In this document: in pieces, positions 35,201 to 50,200 of the stretch
Numbering within the stretch: position 1 is the first letter of the stretch
Layout of the letters: each line of letters starts with the position of its first letter
DNA from: Morinoia aosen
Taxonomy: Eukaryota > Arthropoda > Malacostraca > Amphipoda > Talitridae
DNA: 64,000 bases
Assembly: GCA_030386875.1 (NCBI GenBank)
Contig: CM059566.1
Location: 37,918,068 to 37,982,067, forward strand
Direction: 5' to 3'
Position numbers and translations under genes: made by a program
Notes under the pieces: model-generated
What the model was told of the DNA's origin: nothing
Database searches by the model: none
Seen by the model: only the letters and a program-made list of their open reading frames with translations

Positions 35201-38200
35201 CTTCCGAAATTTGTGACACTATTTTGGCCCAGCTCCCTAATTTACAAAGAAGTAAAAGTATTTACAGAAGAGTCTAGAAAAATTAAGACTACTTGTCCTT
35301 TCCAGCTAAAGAAACACAATACACCTCTTTATCTAATACGCTTACCACTTTACAGCTAAAAAATAATAGGTTTTATCTAATACACTCACCATTTTCCAGC
35401 TGAAAAAAATAATGTACCTTATCTAATATGCTTACCACTAACCAGCTAAAAAAACACACCTCCTCACCTAATACGCGTGCCAAAACAGCAGCAGCTATTA
35501 GCCTAGAAACATAGGAAGACTTTCTCTACACTTGAGCAAAAGCATTAGCAAGGAAGCCGAGTTTCAAGAGCTCACCGTGTCACTTTCCTCCATCTTGAAG
35601 GTCATTTTGTTGACGGTCTCGCCGACCCTATTGAAGAGTCTCATGACGCCTGCACCGCTCATGGCAGACGTCTGCGTGGCGCGGGGCAGCTCTGACTCTG
35701 TGGGGTGCAAGGAACGTCTTACATGAACACGTCAACATACTTTACTTTTCACTTTCTATAATCTGCTTCAGTGGGGAGCAAGAAATGCCTTACACAAACA
35801 TACTTCATGTGACACATACATACTTCTTGTGACCACTCATTCATTCTAAATAGGCCTAGCTCCTAGTAATTCTGCTCTGCTCTTAACATTTGCTTGCATT
35901 TTCTTACTGGCACCAACCACATCATCTGTGTACACTTCCATTAATATCTTCAGGATACTGTAGTCAGGACCCAGCCTCACCCAGCTCAATAAACTCCCGG
36001 AAGTCAGGATCAGACCGGAGGTGAGGCAGAGCAGCTGTACGCTGCATGTAGCGCTGCAGAGCTGCACGACGTCTCTCCAGGAACTCAGCTGCACCCTCCA
36101 CTCCGTCGCTGCTGCTCGACAACTGAAATGAAGAAGTACGAGTTATTGCAAGAACAAATTACACACATGAAATTGCAAGGCCAAATTGCTCACATTCACA
36201 GGCGAGTTGCTCTCTTTATTACAACACCAAATTACTCGCATTCACAGGCAGACCTTCTGAATGGCTATTAATAAAAAATATTTGCTGTGGTTTTATTTCA
36301 TTGTGAACATGAAGAACTGTTGACATCATGAGTGTTGACATGTTTGATCTTTGCATCACAAGATATTTGTTAGTTTATTTCAGTGTTTTGGAAAACACGC
36401 TGTGCTTTACATTTATAGCATGCGTGAAGCTTTTCCATTGTTATCCTTGCGTGTTATTTTACTTCTCGTCACCGCAACGATATTCAGATTTCCTTGACGT
36501 TACTAGCTTATGTTATCTGAATACTGAATGCAATTGACAGGTTTCTCATAAAGTTCATTGCATACAACTGACTTTGACAAACTGATAAAATTACTTCAAT
36601 CAAAAAGTTCTCATCTTTGTACATGGAGGACTTGGAGGAATGGATTGCCATGAGTCCTTTCCATTAGAGTGAACGGATTTTTCAATTAAAACAATACATC
36701 ATCACATCAAAAGGTGATGGTCAATTAAAACACAGAACTCGGAACAATCACAAACACTGGAAGTCGAGTTGGCCAGCACAACATTGTTGTCCACAAAAAA
36801 ATGTTAAAATTTTCCAGTTCATGATAAAATTTTCAGCCCCATCATGGAAAAATAATATGAAGAACAGAATATTCATAGAAAACAGAATATTCATAGAAAA
36901 CAGAATATTCATAGAAAACAGAATATTCATAGAAAACAGAATATTCATAGAAAACAGAATATTCATAGAAAACAGAATATTCATAGAAAACAGAATATTC
37001 ATAGAAAACAGAATATTCATAGAAAACAGAATATTCATAGAAAACAGAATATTCATAGAAAACAGAATATTCATAGAAAACAGAATATTCATAGAAAACA
37101 ATATTCATAGAAAACATAATATTCATAAAAAATAAAATATTCATAAAAATTATGCAAAAAAATCGTAAACGACGAATCGTATTGCATAATGCTATCAAAC
37201 ACGATAAACTAGAGCGCTTTATACCCAACAATCAATATTAGGAAATAGCCCCAACATGAGAGCAGCAATAGCATACCCTGAGTTTGGTGGCATTGAGAGC
37301 ATCCTTCTCAGGTGCAGGGGGGATGATGCGGCCGGCGTGCAGGTGTTTCTCCACAAGCTTGGAGTGCAGCCCCAGGTAGTCGCTGAAGCGGCGCGTCACC
37401 GACCACGACTGCTTCCTGCCACAATGATTTAAATTGATGTCAAACATTGAAAGAATGAATGAAAAGGCTGAGGAAAACCTCGATAATCAATGTTACCAAC
37501 ATGAAACTTTTAAAGGATGATGGAAGATGCTAAGGAAAATATCTATAATCAGCATCACTGACCATGACTGCTTCTTGCCACAACAATTCACACTGCATCA
37601 AACTTTTAAAGGATAATTGAAGATGCTGAAGAAAAAACCTAACCCAATATACAAATAGACATTTAACTATGAGCAAGCCAAGTGAACATTTATAATAACT
37701 CACTTATAATTCAGTGGCGAGAAGCTAAAGCTCAACATTGACGACAATACTTACAACAATGCAAGTCATCTTGTATGAAATATTACAATAAAGGGGAAAA
37801 TAGTAGTAGTAGTAGTAGTAGTAGTAGTATTGGCATAGATTTGCTAGCGCTTCAGTAATTCGTACTATATCGCGCCGTAGGTCTCACAGTTCAAAAAATA
37901 CAACATTCACATCATTTCAGCAAAAGCACATTATATGATCTCTATTCAAAGTTCATCACAATTAAAAGGGGAAAATAATATAAAAAAAATAATAATAATA
38001 ATAAAACAAAGGGGAAAACAATAAGAAAATGAACAAGCTAGAGCATTTGCTTCAGAAACTGGTGTAGAGATAGGAAGTTGAGGTACGACTGTAAATGAAG
38101 TTCAACCCAGTTTAGAAATTAAATGTGTTCAAGAAAGAGCGGAATGGCAGTGTCAAAACCAATTCTGTAAGAGCTAAGAGAATCACTACAATGATAATGA

Positions 38201-41200
38201 ACACAGCAAAGAAACCAACAAACTCATCTGAAAGAAAGTCCACCATCTTACAACTGTATCTATCAGCCATATTTCATGCAGTAAAAAAAAATTTGTACGG
38301 CTTTCAGGTAGGAAACAAAGTAAATGTGGCTTCGTTGTTAGGTTGTCATCACTCTTCAAATAAACTAATTTGCAATCAATAAACAATCAGGACTTGCTGT
38401 CATGCAAAACTACTCTCGTTGTGCTCGGAAATCTTCCACTTGTGGAGTAATACCTACCCCCTTAAATATGGACACCCAGCTGCTTGCCTATCGACATTGA
38501 GGTTACGACTATTTTGGTGACGTTAATCTTGCGGTAGGAGGAGAACCTAGTTCCTTACCCCTAGTTTTCACTTTGACTGAAATTGTTTTAACTGAAGTTC
38601 AATGTTCAACTCAAATTTAAAGTTCCAAGTAGTAAGCAATTTTGAAAATGGCAAATAATAACCGGATCGTGATTTAATTTAGATTTAATTCATTATTCAT
38701 ACTAACTGAGTTTGGAACTACTGGTTGGTCAGCAGCATTATGAAAATCTCCTCCATGGCCACTGGTGGCTCATGTTGCAGTGAAAGTGTTCATGGTACCC
38801 TTCTGCATGCGGTGAAATGTCCAAAGTTTCGCATAATTTTCTACTCCCATAAAACATAACACGTCAAGTACCGCGGGTAAAAAGTTTAATTTTCAACTCA
38901 AATTTGAGTTAATTTCAAAGATCTATTTTGAAAATAACAAACATTAAATATAATTAGTTTCATTTAGTTTTAATTATGCATTTATCAAAATTGGGTTAGT
39001 GACTGGTGGTCAGTCAACAGCAGAATGAAAATCCCCTCAGTGACCTCCGGCTGGTCACGTCGCACTTACCGTTGGAAGATCATGGTTATGACATCCTGCA
39101 AATGGAAAATTCAAGCAGTGAAATTTTCCACTGTGAACATCACTCGCAAAAAAAAATGCAGTTGAAGGCAACCTAATCTCCTCACTTGAAAAATGGAATG
39201 TTGGTGTTGATGGTCATCTTGTAGGCCATATAAGAGTTCATGCCGTCGCCGACCTTCTGCGGCTCCGAGATCACAATTTCAATGAATTCTTTACTAGAAG
39301 CTGCTCCAGTCGACACCTGCACAGAAGCAAACAAACAATGCATGTTACGCTCACCTGGGCACCACATTTGACAGCGGAAGATTAGATTATGTCAGTTTAA
39401 GTCTTCCTACATACTAAAAAAAGTGTTTTGAACGAAAGAACGCACCATTTAATATGGTGATAAGGGAATGCAGAATCCATGCAAAGGGGGCATAGAAACA
39501 GCAAGTTAAGAAAGATGTTCATGAAAAAAAATAAAAGTTGAAGAAAAAAGTAGTAGGTGCTGAAAACCAGGACAGCAGTGAACCAAAAAAAGGTGGTCCT
39601 CAACATAACAAAACTATTTATTTCAACAAAAAGAAGGCCTACCTAACTCTAAGCCCAGGCCCTCACACATTTTCTCCCTGGGAGCGCTAATTCCCATAGA
39701 TACAAAAGTTGTAACTCACCGAGGGGATTTGACAACAGAAACATGCAAGCGTGAAACAGAAATGATAATGCAACAATAAACTCCCTGAAAATAACAATAA
39801 ACTCAGGACCCAGCCTCATCTAACTCAATAAACTCCCTGAAAATAACAAACTCAGGACCCAGCCTCATCTAACTCAATAAACTCCCTGAAAATAACAATA
39901 AACTCAGGACCCAGCCTCATCTAACTCAATAAACTACCTGAAAATAACAATAAACTCAGGACCCAGCCTCATCTAACTCAATAAACTACCTGAAAATAAC
40001 AATAAACTCAGGACCCAGCCTCATCTAACTCAATAAACTCCCTGAAAATAACAAACTCAGGACCCAGCCTCATCTAACTCAATAAACTACCTGAAAATAA
40101 CAATAAACTCAGGACCCAGCCTCATCTAACTCAATAAACTCCCTGAAAATAATAAACTCAGGACCCAGCCTCATCTAACTCAATAAACTCCCTGAAAATA
40201 ACAATAAACTCAGGACCCAGCCTCATCTAACTCAATAAACTCCCTGAAAATAACAATAAACTCAGGAACCAGCCTCATCTAACTCAATAAACTACCTGAA
40301 AATAACAATAAACTCAGGACCCAGCCTCATCTAACTCAATAAACTCCCTGAAAATAACAATAAACTCAGGAACCAGCCTCTTCTAACTCAATAAACTACC
40401 TGAAAATAACAATAAACTCAGGACCCAGCCTCATCTAACTCAATAAACTACCTGAAAATAACAAACTCAGGACCCAGCCTCATCTAACTCAATAAACTAC
40501 CTGAAAATAATAAACTCTGGACCCAGCCTCATCTAGCTCAATAAACTACCTGAAAATAACAAACTCTGGACCTAGCCTCATCTAACTCAATAAACTACCT
40601 GAAAATAATAAACTCTGGACCCAGCCTCATCTAGCTCAATAAACTACCTGAAAATAATAAACTCAGGACCCAGCCTCATCTAGCTCAATAAACTCCCTGA
40701 AAATAACAAACTCAGGACCCAGCCTCATCTAGCTCAATAAACTCCCTGAAAATAACAAACTCAGGACCCAGCCTCATCTAGCTCAATAAACTCCCTGAAA
40801 ATAACAAACTCAGGACCCAGCCTCATCCATCTAGCTCAATAAACTCCCTGAAAATAACAAACTCAGGACCCAGCCTCATCTAACTCAATAAACTCCCAGA
40901 AAATAACAAACTCAGGACCCAGCCTCATCTAACTCAATAAACTCCCTGAAAATAACAAACTCAGGACCCAGCCTCATCTAACTCAATAAACTCCCAGAAA
41001 ATAACAAACTCAGGACCCAGCCTCATCTAACTCAATAAACTCCCTGAAAATAACAAACTCAGGACCCAGCCTCATCTAACTCAATAAACTCCCAGAAAAT
41101 AACAAACTCAGGATCCAGCCTCATCTAACTTAATAAACTCCCAGATTTACAAACTCAGGACCCAGCCTCATCTAACTCAATAAACTCCCTGAAAATAACA

Positions 41201-44200
41201 AACTCAGGACCCAGCCTCATCTAACTCAATAAACTCCCAGAAAATAACAAACTCAGGACCCAGGCTCATCTAACTCAATAAACTCCCTGAAAATAACAAA
41301 CTCAGGACCCAGCCTCATCTAACTCAATAAACTCCCACAAAATAACAAACTCAGGACCCAGCCTCATCTAACTCAATAAACTCCCAGAAAATAACAAACT
41401 CAGGACCCAGCCTCACCTAACTCAATAAACTACCTGAAAATAACAAACTCAGGACCCAGCCTCATCTAACTCAATAAACTCCCTGAAAATAACAAACTCA
41501 GGACCCAGCCTCATCTAACTCAATAAACTCCCACAAAATAACAAACTCAGGACCCAGCCTCATCTAACTCAATAAACTCCCAGAAAATAACAAACTCAGG
41601 ACCCAGCCTCACCTAACTCAATAAACTACCTGAAAATAACAAACTCAGGACCCAGCCTCATCTAACTCAATAAACTCCCTGAAAATAATAAACTCAGGAC
41701 CCAGCCTCATCTAACTCAATAAACTCCCTGAAAATAACAATAAACTGAGGACCCAGCCTCATCTAACTCGATAAACTCCCTGAAAATAACAATAAACTCA
41801 GGAACCAGCCTCATCTAACTCAATAAACTACCTGAAAATAACAATAAACTCAGGACCCAGCCTCATCTAACTCAATAAACTACCTGAAAATAACAAACTC
41901 AGGACCCAGCCTCATCTAACTCAATAAACTACCTGAAAATAATAAACTCTGGACCCAGCCTCATCTAGCTCAATAATCTACCTGAAAATAACAAACTCAG
42001 GACCCAGCTTCATCTAGCTCAATAAACTCCCTGAAAATAACAAACTCAGGACCCAGCCTCATCTAGCTCAATAAACTCCCTGAAAATAACAAACTCAGGA
42101 TTCAGCCTCATCCATCTAGCTCAATAAACTCCCTGAAAATAACAAACTCAGGACCCAGCCTCATCTAACTCAATAAACTCCCTGAAAATAACAAACTCAG
42201 GACCCAGCCTCATCTAACTCAATAAACTACCTGAAAATAACAAACTCAGGACCCAGTCACCCAGCCTCATCTAACTCAATAAACTCCCTGAAAATAACAA
42301 ACTCAGGACCCAGCCTCATCTAGCTCAATAAACTCCCTGAAAATAACAAACTCAGGACCCAGCCTCATCTAACTCAATAAACTCCCTGAAAATAAACTCA
42401 GGACCCAGCCTCATCTAACTCAATAAACTCCCTGAAAATAAACTCAGGACCCAGCCTCATCTAACTCAATAAACTCCCAGAAAATAACAAACTCAGGACC
42501 CAGCCTCATCTAACTCAATAAACTCCCTGAAAATAACAAACTCAGGACCCAGCCTCATCTAACTCAATAAACTCCCAGAAAATAACAAACTCAGGACCCA
42601 GCCTCATCTAACTCAATAAACTCCCTGAAAATAACAAACTCAGGACCCAGCCTCATCTAACTCAATAAACTCCCAGAAAATAACAAACTCAGGACCCAGC
42701 CTCATCTAACTCAATAAACTCCCAGAAAATAACAAACTCAGGACCCAGCCTCATCTAACTCAATAAACTCCCTGAAAATAACAAACTCAGGACCCAGCCT
42801 CATCTAACTCAATAAACTCCCAGAAAATAACAAACTCAGGACCCAGGCTCATCTAACTCAATAAACTCCCTGAAAATAACAAACTCAGGACCCAGCCTCA
42901 TCTAACTCAATAAACTCCCACAAAATAACAAACTCAGGACCCAGCCTCATCTAACTCAATAAACTCCCAGAAAATAACAAACTCAGGACCCAGCCTCACC
43001 TAACTCAATAAACTACCTGAAAATAACAAACTCAGGACCCAGCCTCATCTAACTCAATAAACTCCCTGAAAATAACAAACTCAGGACCCAGCCTCATCTA
43101 ACTCAATAAACTCCCACAAAATAACAAACTCAGGACCCAGCCTCATCTAACTCAATAAACTCCCAGAAAATAACAAACTCAGGACCCAGCCTCACCTAAC
43201 TCAATAAACTACCTGAAAATAACAAACTCAGGACCCAGCCTCATCTAACTCAATAAACTACCTGAAATACAAACCAGAAGACGGAGAAAATTTTCATGGC
43301 ATGAAGCAGGCCAAGAAGAATAAGCAGTTATAGGATAAGGCTAACATGAACCAAGACTATAAAGGAGACATATGTGTAGACAAGTAGTCAGTGGAAATGT
43401 AAGCCAGAACACAGAGAAGGCCATCGAGATGAACAAGACATAAAAAAGGACAAATAATGAGTAAAAAAGTTTCCCTTAAAATATCCCAAAATTTAATTAC
43501 AGTTTCCTAAACTTTAACTTATTTAACAAAAGCAGAAGTCATGTAAGGGGCATAGAAATCAACTATAATCTAATTGAACATCAACACCATGAAGCAAGTC
43601 CAATACCTTCAATAGTAGTAGTAAATCATCTAAGCTTAAGTTTTTATTTCAAAAGTATCCCCCACAACACACACACACATCCTATTCAAATTTAAATTAA
43701 GCTTCAAATAATCCATCCCTTCAAATGCAGCTACAGCTTTCTAATAAACTTAGTTTAACCAATTTTCTATCTCAACAAGTTGAAACCTATTTCATATAAA
43801 CTAACTCAACACAACTGGCATGCCATGAAAGAGCGCCCAGATGCAGTAATGAAACTCAACAAGGCCGGCCAATTGAAACCTATTTTATGTAAACTGAAAG
43901 AGCGACCTGGTACAGTAATAGCACCCAGCAAAGCAGGGCAATTGAAATCTTTTTCACATACAGTAATCTGAAAGAGCGCTTTGTGCAGTGATAGCACCCA
44001 GCAACGCAGAGCAATTGAAACCTATTTCACGTAATATGAAAGAGCACCCAGGTGCAGTAATGGCACCCAGCAACGCAGGCCACACCTTACCATGTTGAGA
44101 GAAGAAGCAGCAGCAGGCGCAGGGGAGTAGAAGCCAGTGGCAGGCAACCCCACGGCTGCAGTCGGCAATGGAGGCGTAGTGATGTCTGGTGTGGGACACA

Positions 44201-47200
44201 AATTTCTAGTGGTCAGTCACGTTCTTCCCTTCCCTTCAAATTATGTTGCTACAGATTACAAGTGGTGTCAATAAAGACTAGATATTCTATTGAGGATTTA
44301 GTAAGTTTTGGGAATATTTTACTTAAAATTTAGAATGTTTGGCATTGCCACTAATTCTAATTGATTTCTCTGATACAAGCTTAACTTCTCACAATTCAAT
44401 ATTTGAAAAGACATCTTTAACCATTTTTTGGTGATTGATACCGTTCAACTATGTTAGGGGAATTAAACCCAAATGATATCCCGCGTCAATTCAAGCATCA
44501 AATCCCTACAACAAGAAAATAAACACTGGCCAACATTGCCGCATGTGTAACACTTCAAAAAAGACATATATTGCTAACAGAAGTAAGGAAAACCCTGTAG
44601 AATTCGATTTCAAAACTATTTATGATCATTAGTTCTATCAATATCATTATATTGATAGCTTGCTACACTGGCACAAGAAGGACAAAGTATCTTGATGAGA
44701 CTAAAAGGTTAAATAAGCATGAATAATCAAGATTATGACACTCGCACAGAAGGTCTATAGCGAGTGTACGGGCGGCCATTCATTCGCACTGAAGACGTAA
44801 AGACTGAAGTACAAGAACGGCCTAACTACAATCTAAAGCCACGAATTATATTAGATGTTAGTCTAAGTCTCCCTATCCACAACAAAGGCAATCCAAAGAG
44901 AGGAAAAAGGAAGGCACCATTTAGTGTGGAGATAAGGGAATGTGGAATCTACCCACAAGGTGCATAGAAACAGCGATTTGAGAAAGAAGCTCATGAAAGA
45001 AAAAAAAAGTTTAAGGTGATGAGAAACAACAGCAGTGAACCAAAAAATATTGTCCTTAAAATAACAAAAAATATTCTGTTTCAACAAAAAGAAAGCCTAC
45101 CTAACTCTCAGCTTGGGACTTCACATTTTCCCCCTGGGAGTGCTAATTCCCATAGATACAAGAGCTTCATCATTCTGAGGGTATCTAAACCTACATCAGA
45201 TACTGCAAAAAATTGTATACAACATGTCGTTACCAGCATGTCTCATACAGTGGCTCTTCATTGAACACTATTGCATGGATCAAATTTAAAATGGTTGGAT
45301 CCTTCCTCTCTTGGGAACACATTTGTTATTAGCAAAGATTAGGCTATTAGCCGAACCACAAAAAGAGTGTTCCCACGAGAGGAAGGATGAAGACACAAGA
45401 CACCATTGAGTGTTTAATTGAAGGAACAAGGAATTTATGCATGAGGCATTTCCTCACACCATGCACATTAAAACAATTGCCTCAAATTATCAAACAAGAT
45501 TAAAGTTAAGAGTCGTAGGTGCTGAAAAATAGAACAGCAGTGGGCTCAAAAAAAAAAAAGATCACCAGTTACAAAACAAAAACACAATTCTCTATTTCAA
45601 TGAAAGAAAGGTCTTTTAACTTTTAGCTCAGAACCTCACATCTTCCCCCAAGGAGCACCAATTTCTACAGGTGCAATAGTTGCATCCCACTGATGGGGCA
45701 CACACTGTAGGCTGTGGTTTAATAAATTCTGGGTAAGTATTTGCTGCCTGTGCATAGTTTGTCTTTTTCAGCCCAACTCTCACCTTATGCTGTTTTCTGC
45801 ACATTCAGGTTATTGTGCCTGAATAAGGCGTGAGACTTGAACAACGAACTCGTCCTTGTTCTACATCAAGTACAGCGAGTTGTTCATTTTTGTAAGTTTT
45901 AGCTTGTGCACAGTGAGAATTGTCTGTTCTCTTGGTTATTTATTATCATTTCATTATTGTGGTGTTTTTGTTTGCATCCATGATTTCTCCCATTTTCTCA
46001 ATTTGGTCAATTTAATAAATTATTTTCTTATATTTTTCAATTTCATTTTACTAAAATTATTTGCCCATATGGTTTGTCGCCCCCAATATTTATTTGCTTG
46101 ATATGTTCATTAGTTAACCTTCATTTTTATGAAGCATATAAACATGCAGTAGAAACCATAATGCAATAAGGCCAAGTTGAAATTAATCATGGCATACATA
46201 ACAAGGTGTATGCATTATGACAATATAGCACCAACATAAATGATTCATGAGAAATGTAAAAAAAAAACACTATAATGGCAGAAGAGGTGCTTGCAGTTCC
46301 TGAACTAGGAGTTTATACTCAACCTTTTCTACTTCAAGTCAACACATCATATACATGCTACTTACTTTACTCTATCTTATTGTGAAATATGTACAATACA
46401 GTAGCTACCATTCAAGTCCTAGTTGATTGTTCCCAATGTTTTTATATTCATCTTTTATTCTTTGTGCCTTTGGATTTCAGACGTTTGGATTTTTTGTCTT
46501 AAAATTTGAAGAAATAGAATATTTTAATTTCACTACTTTTTACTGTCTATACCTTGATAGAGATCAGTGAAATGTAACAAAAAATTGACAACGCATCACT
46601 ATTGGATAGCCTGGATTGCCACTGAGAAGTGAAAGTTCTTCAAGATACAATAAAAAAGAAAAGACACTATTGGACGTTTTTATTTTTTATAGACTTATAT
46701 CTCAGATATCCTGCATTTACATTCACTCCCAGGCACAGTGAGTCTCCATGATACACTGAAAGTCAATCCCTTTCAGCACACAACCCTGGATTGAGGCAAT
46801 GCATTGGTCCCTTAAATCACCCAGAATTGAAACCCAGTTGGTTTTATTTTCTAGTCACAAGTCACCATTTAGCTTGGCAAAATTTCAAAATCTGACACTC
46901 ATATGAGGCACACTGGCCTGCATGATATACTCAGTTCAAGATGCCAAAATATATGCCCCTCAAGGTAATTGCCCACAAGTCAACATTTAGCAATTCCAAG
47001 TTGCCAAGTCTGACACTTCTATGAGGCACGCAGTGCAGCATGATGAACTCGGTTCAAGATATCTAAATAAATACACTTCAAGGCATGGAAATGGAGAGAA
47101 TGACAGCACTCACTGCTAGTAGTAGAGGCAATGGTGGCTGCCTCCACCGCTGCAGACGCAGCAGGAATGGCAGGAGCAACAGCAGCAGCAGGTGGTGTAA

Positions 47201-50200
47201 GAGGAGCTCCCATGGGAGGCAGCACAGCAGTTGTGGGGGCAGCAGGAGCAGAAGTCTTTAATTGTGTTTTGTCAAAGGCACCTCCACTGAAGAGCCCATC
47301 ATCATCATCATCCAGTGACACCTCCTAGAAAATCAGTGAAGATGACAGCCCTCAGCTTAATTTCCAGGCAACTCAAGGATTTATGAAATGCTTATCTTAA
47401 TGCTGGCACAGGTCTGCTTGCACAGCTACAATGTGAAATTTTTCTACAGGAAATTTTTGTAATCTATTAACAAGCATAGCCTACTTCAACTAAACCCAAT
47501 TATGTATGTCATACAAAGGACTCAAAAAGATGGCAGAGAATTCTACACAAGTTGCTCCAAGCAGCAAGACAACTCACAACTGGGCCTAATTTCTACTAAT
47601 TTTAAAAGAAGATATTTCTCAAAATCCTAAAGAAATTCAGGATTTTAATTTACTCACAAATAACGCTAAGGAATCTATATGGGCAGTCAGGTAGATTAGA
47701 GATTAGACATTAGTTGAAGCCTCCCTAGCCAAAACTAAAGTGTTCCAAAGAGAGGAAGGCCACATTTAGTATGGATTTGAGGGAAAGCAGAATCTAAGCA
47801 CAAGGTGCATAGAAACAGGGAGTGAAGAAGTTTATGAAACTAGATAGAAGTTGGAAGAGAAAGTAGTTGGTGCTGAAAAACCGGGCAGCAGTGAACATAA
47901 AAAAGATAGTCTGAAACAAAAAAAAAACCTATTCTATTTCAACAAAAGGCCTACCTAATCTCTAGCTCAGAACCATATTCCCCCTGAGAGCACTAATTCT
48001 CATAAATAAAATAGCAATATCCTCCTTTAAGGAAGGGGGGGGAGGCAGAGTCAGGTAGGCACAACACAAAGCTATGAACTAATATTCTATTATCCTTTCT
48101 CAGGAGTATTGAGCACTCCAATGAAAGACTGCTAACCACTTCTGCACTACAGATATTATTAAAATAAATGAATGGTAACAAATAAACAGAAGTCAAAAAA
48201 CTGAGCAGATGGGTGTTTCTAAGAAAAATAATAAATGTAAAGCAAAATTAGCTTATTTTTAATGCACAACACAACTAATTAGGAAAAAAGAAGTTTTCAT
48301 AACTAAAATGAATAGATCAACACTGAAAAATCTGCAAAACAAGGGAAAGAACAGAAAGTACCAAAGTCACATCAATTACGGACCACGAGTCATGTGATTT
48401 AAAACACAATAAATGTATTATTTTTGTCAGAACTAACAATTATATTTCAGATTCTTCCACAAGTCAGAATATTATTATATCTCAAATCTGAATTAACTTT
48501 TGAGAAATTGCAGTAAAATCTAAAATGGATTGATTCACAATGTTTAGACCACCCACCACCAACCACCATAATATCTCTAGGTTTCTATACTTGACTGTAA
48601 AATGAAGGAAGTCACAAATCTCAGCATAATGCAGATTTGATTTTAATTTAGCTTGAGCTTCTCTGATCACAAGAAAAGTGTTCCAAATAGAAGAAGGAGG
48701 AAGACATGACATATAATGGAAGTAAGAGTTTTGGGTATCTAGGCACAATGGGTCTCCACAACTTTGCGCATAGAAACAGTAGGATGGAAAGAAGCTTCTA
48801 AAACAAGACAGATGTTGAAGGGGGTAGTAACAGGATCTAAAGAAAGGCAGCAGTGAATTGAAGACAGATTACTAGCAATAAACCACAAAGACCTATTTTA
48901 GTCCAACAAAAGGAAAGCCCACCTAACTTTCAACCAGACCTAATATAATCCTCCTAGGAGTGCTAATTCCCACAAATGTAATAGTTGTCTCTTTTCAAGA
49001 CCTCAGCCCAATGCAATGATCACTCAACAGTTAGTTTATTAGTTAGTTTAAGCCTCCCTATCCTCAACAAATGAGATGTAAAGAGAGGAAGGAAGAAGGC
49101 ACCATTTAGTATGGAGCTAAGGGAACGTGGAATCTATGCAGAAAGGGCACAGAAACAGAAAGCTAAGAAAGAAGTTCATGAAACAAGAAAAAGTTGAAGA
49201 AGAAAGTAGTAGGCGGTGAAAACAGGACAGCAGTGAACCGAAAAAAGATGGTCCGTAACATAACAAAAACCTATTCTATTTTAACAAAAAGAAAGCCTAC
49301 CTAACATTTAGCTCGGGCCCTCACATTGTCCCCCTGGGAGCGCTAATTCCCATAGATACAATAGTTGTATCCCCCTGAGGGGTGATCACTCAACATTAAA
49401 ATTTATCAGAAACAAAGACTTGAAAAAAGACAGACGACAAAACAATAACAAATAAATTGAGAAATGACACCTACAAGCTTGAATGAAAAGAAATAATGAT
49501 AGGTGCATTGCAATGAAGCCTTCAGTCAAACATAGCATGTTGGACTGAAGATAAATAGTTTCACAATCATAGAAATCTTAAGGTCTTTGCTTAACTCATT
49601 CATTATTGTAATACTAGTAGGTATCAGGTCCTTGCAATCTCACTAGCTGCTTTTTTTTGGACCGGATCATTGCTAAAGATTTGAACTCATTAATAGAGTG
49701 TCAAGCACAGCTTCAAACGATGCAATGAGCATGGAATAAAAGGATAAGTCTAATCCAGATGAGCCAAACCTCAACTCTTGATTGATAACTAACAATTCGT
49801 GATTGAAATTAATCATAACATACATAACGTGTATGCATTATGACATTATACCACTGACAAAAATGATTAACCCTTTAACGCCCGCATTTTTATACTCATA
49901 TTACGGTTATCACAACCACTATCACTAAACCGACACTGGCATTAGGTGGTCACTGTTATCAAGATGTGGAAGGAACTGCCACTCAGCCGTGAAGTTCATA
50001 AGACACATTAGTGAACAAGTTGAATAAGAAATACAATATATTATTGTTATTTTTGAAAGAGGACCGTACAGTCCACTTGGGCGTTAAAGGGTTAATGAGA
50101 TATGTGAACAAAAACTATAATGGCAGAAGAGTGATAATTCCATGCTTACCAGATGAGAGAACTCAAGCAAATTAAGCTCAGTTTCATTGCCACAGCAGCA

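Noticed and set aside
36748-37231. Repetitive open frames (SMNILF, RIFIEN repeats)
   Set aside because: Products of the 18-bp intronic minisatellite.
39776-43268. CRISPR-like regular array
   Set aside because: The units are contiguous with no unique spacers, in a eukaryotic intron. It is a satellite.
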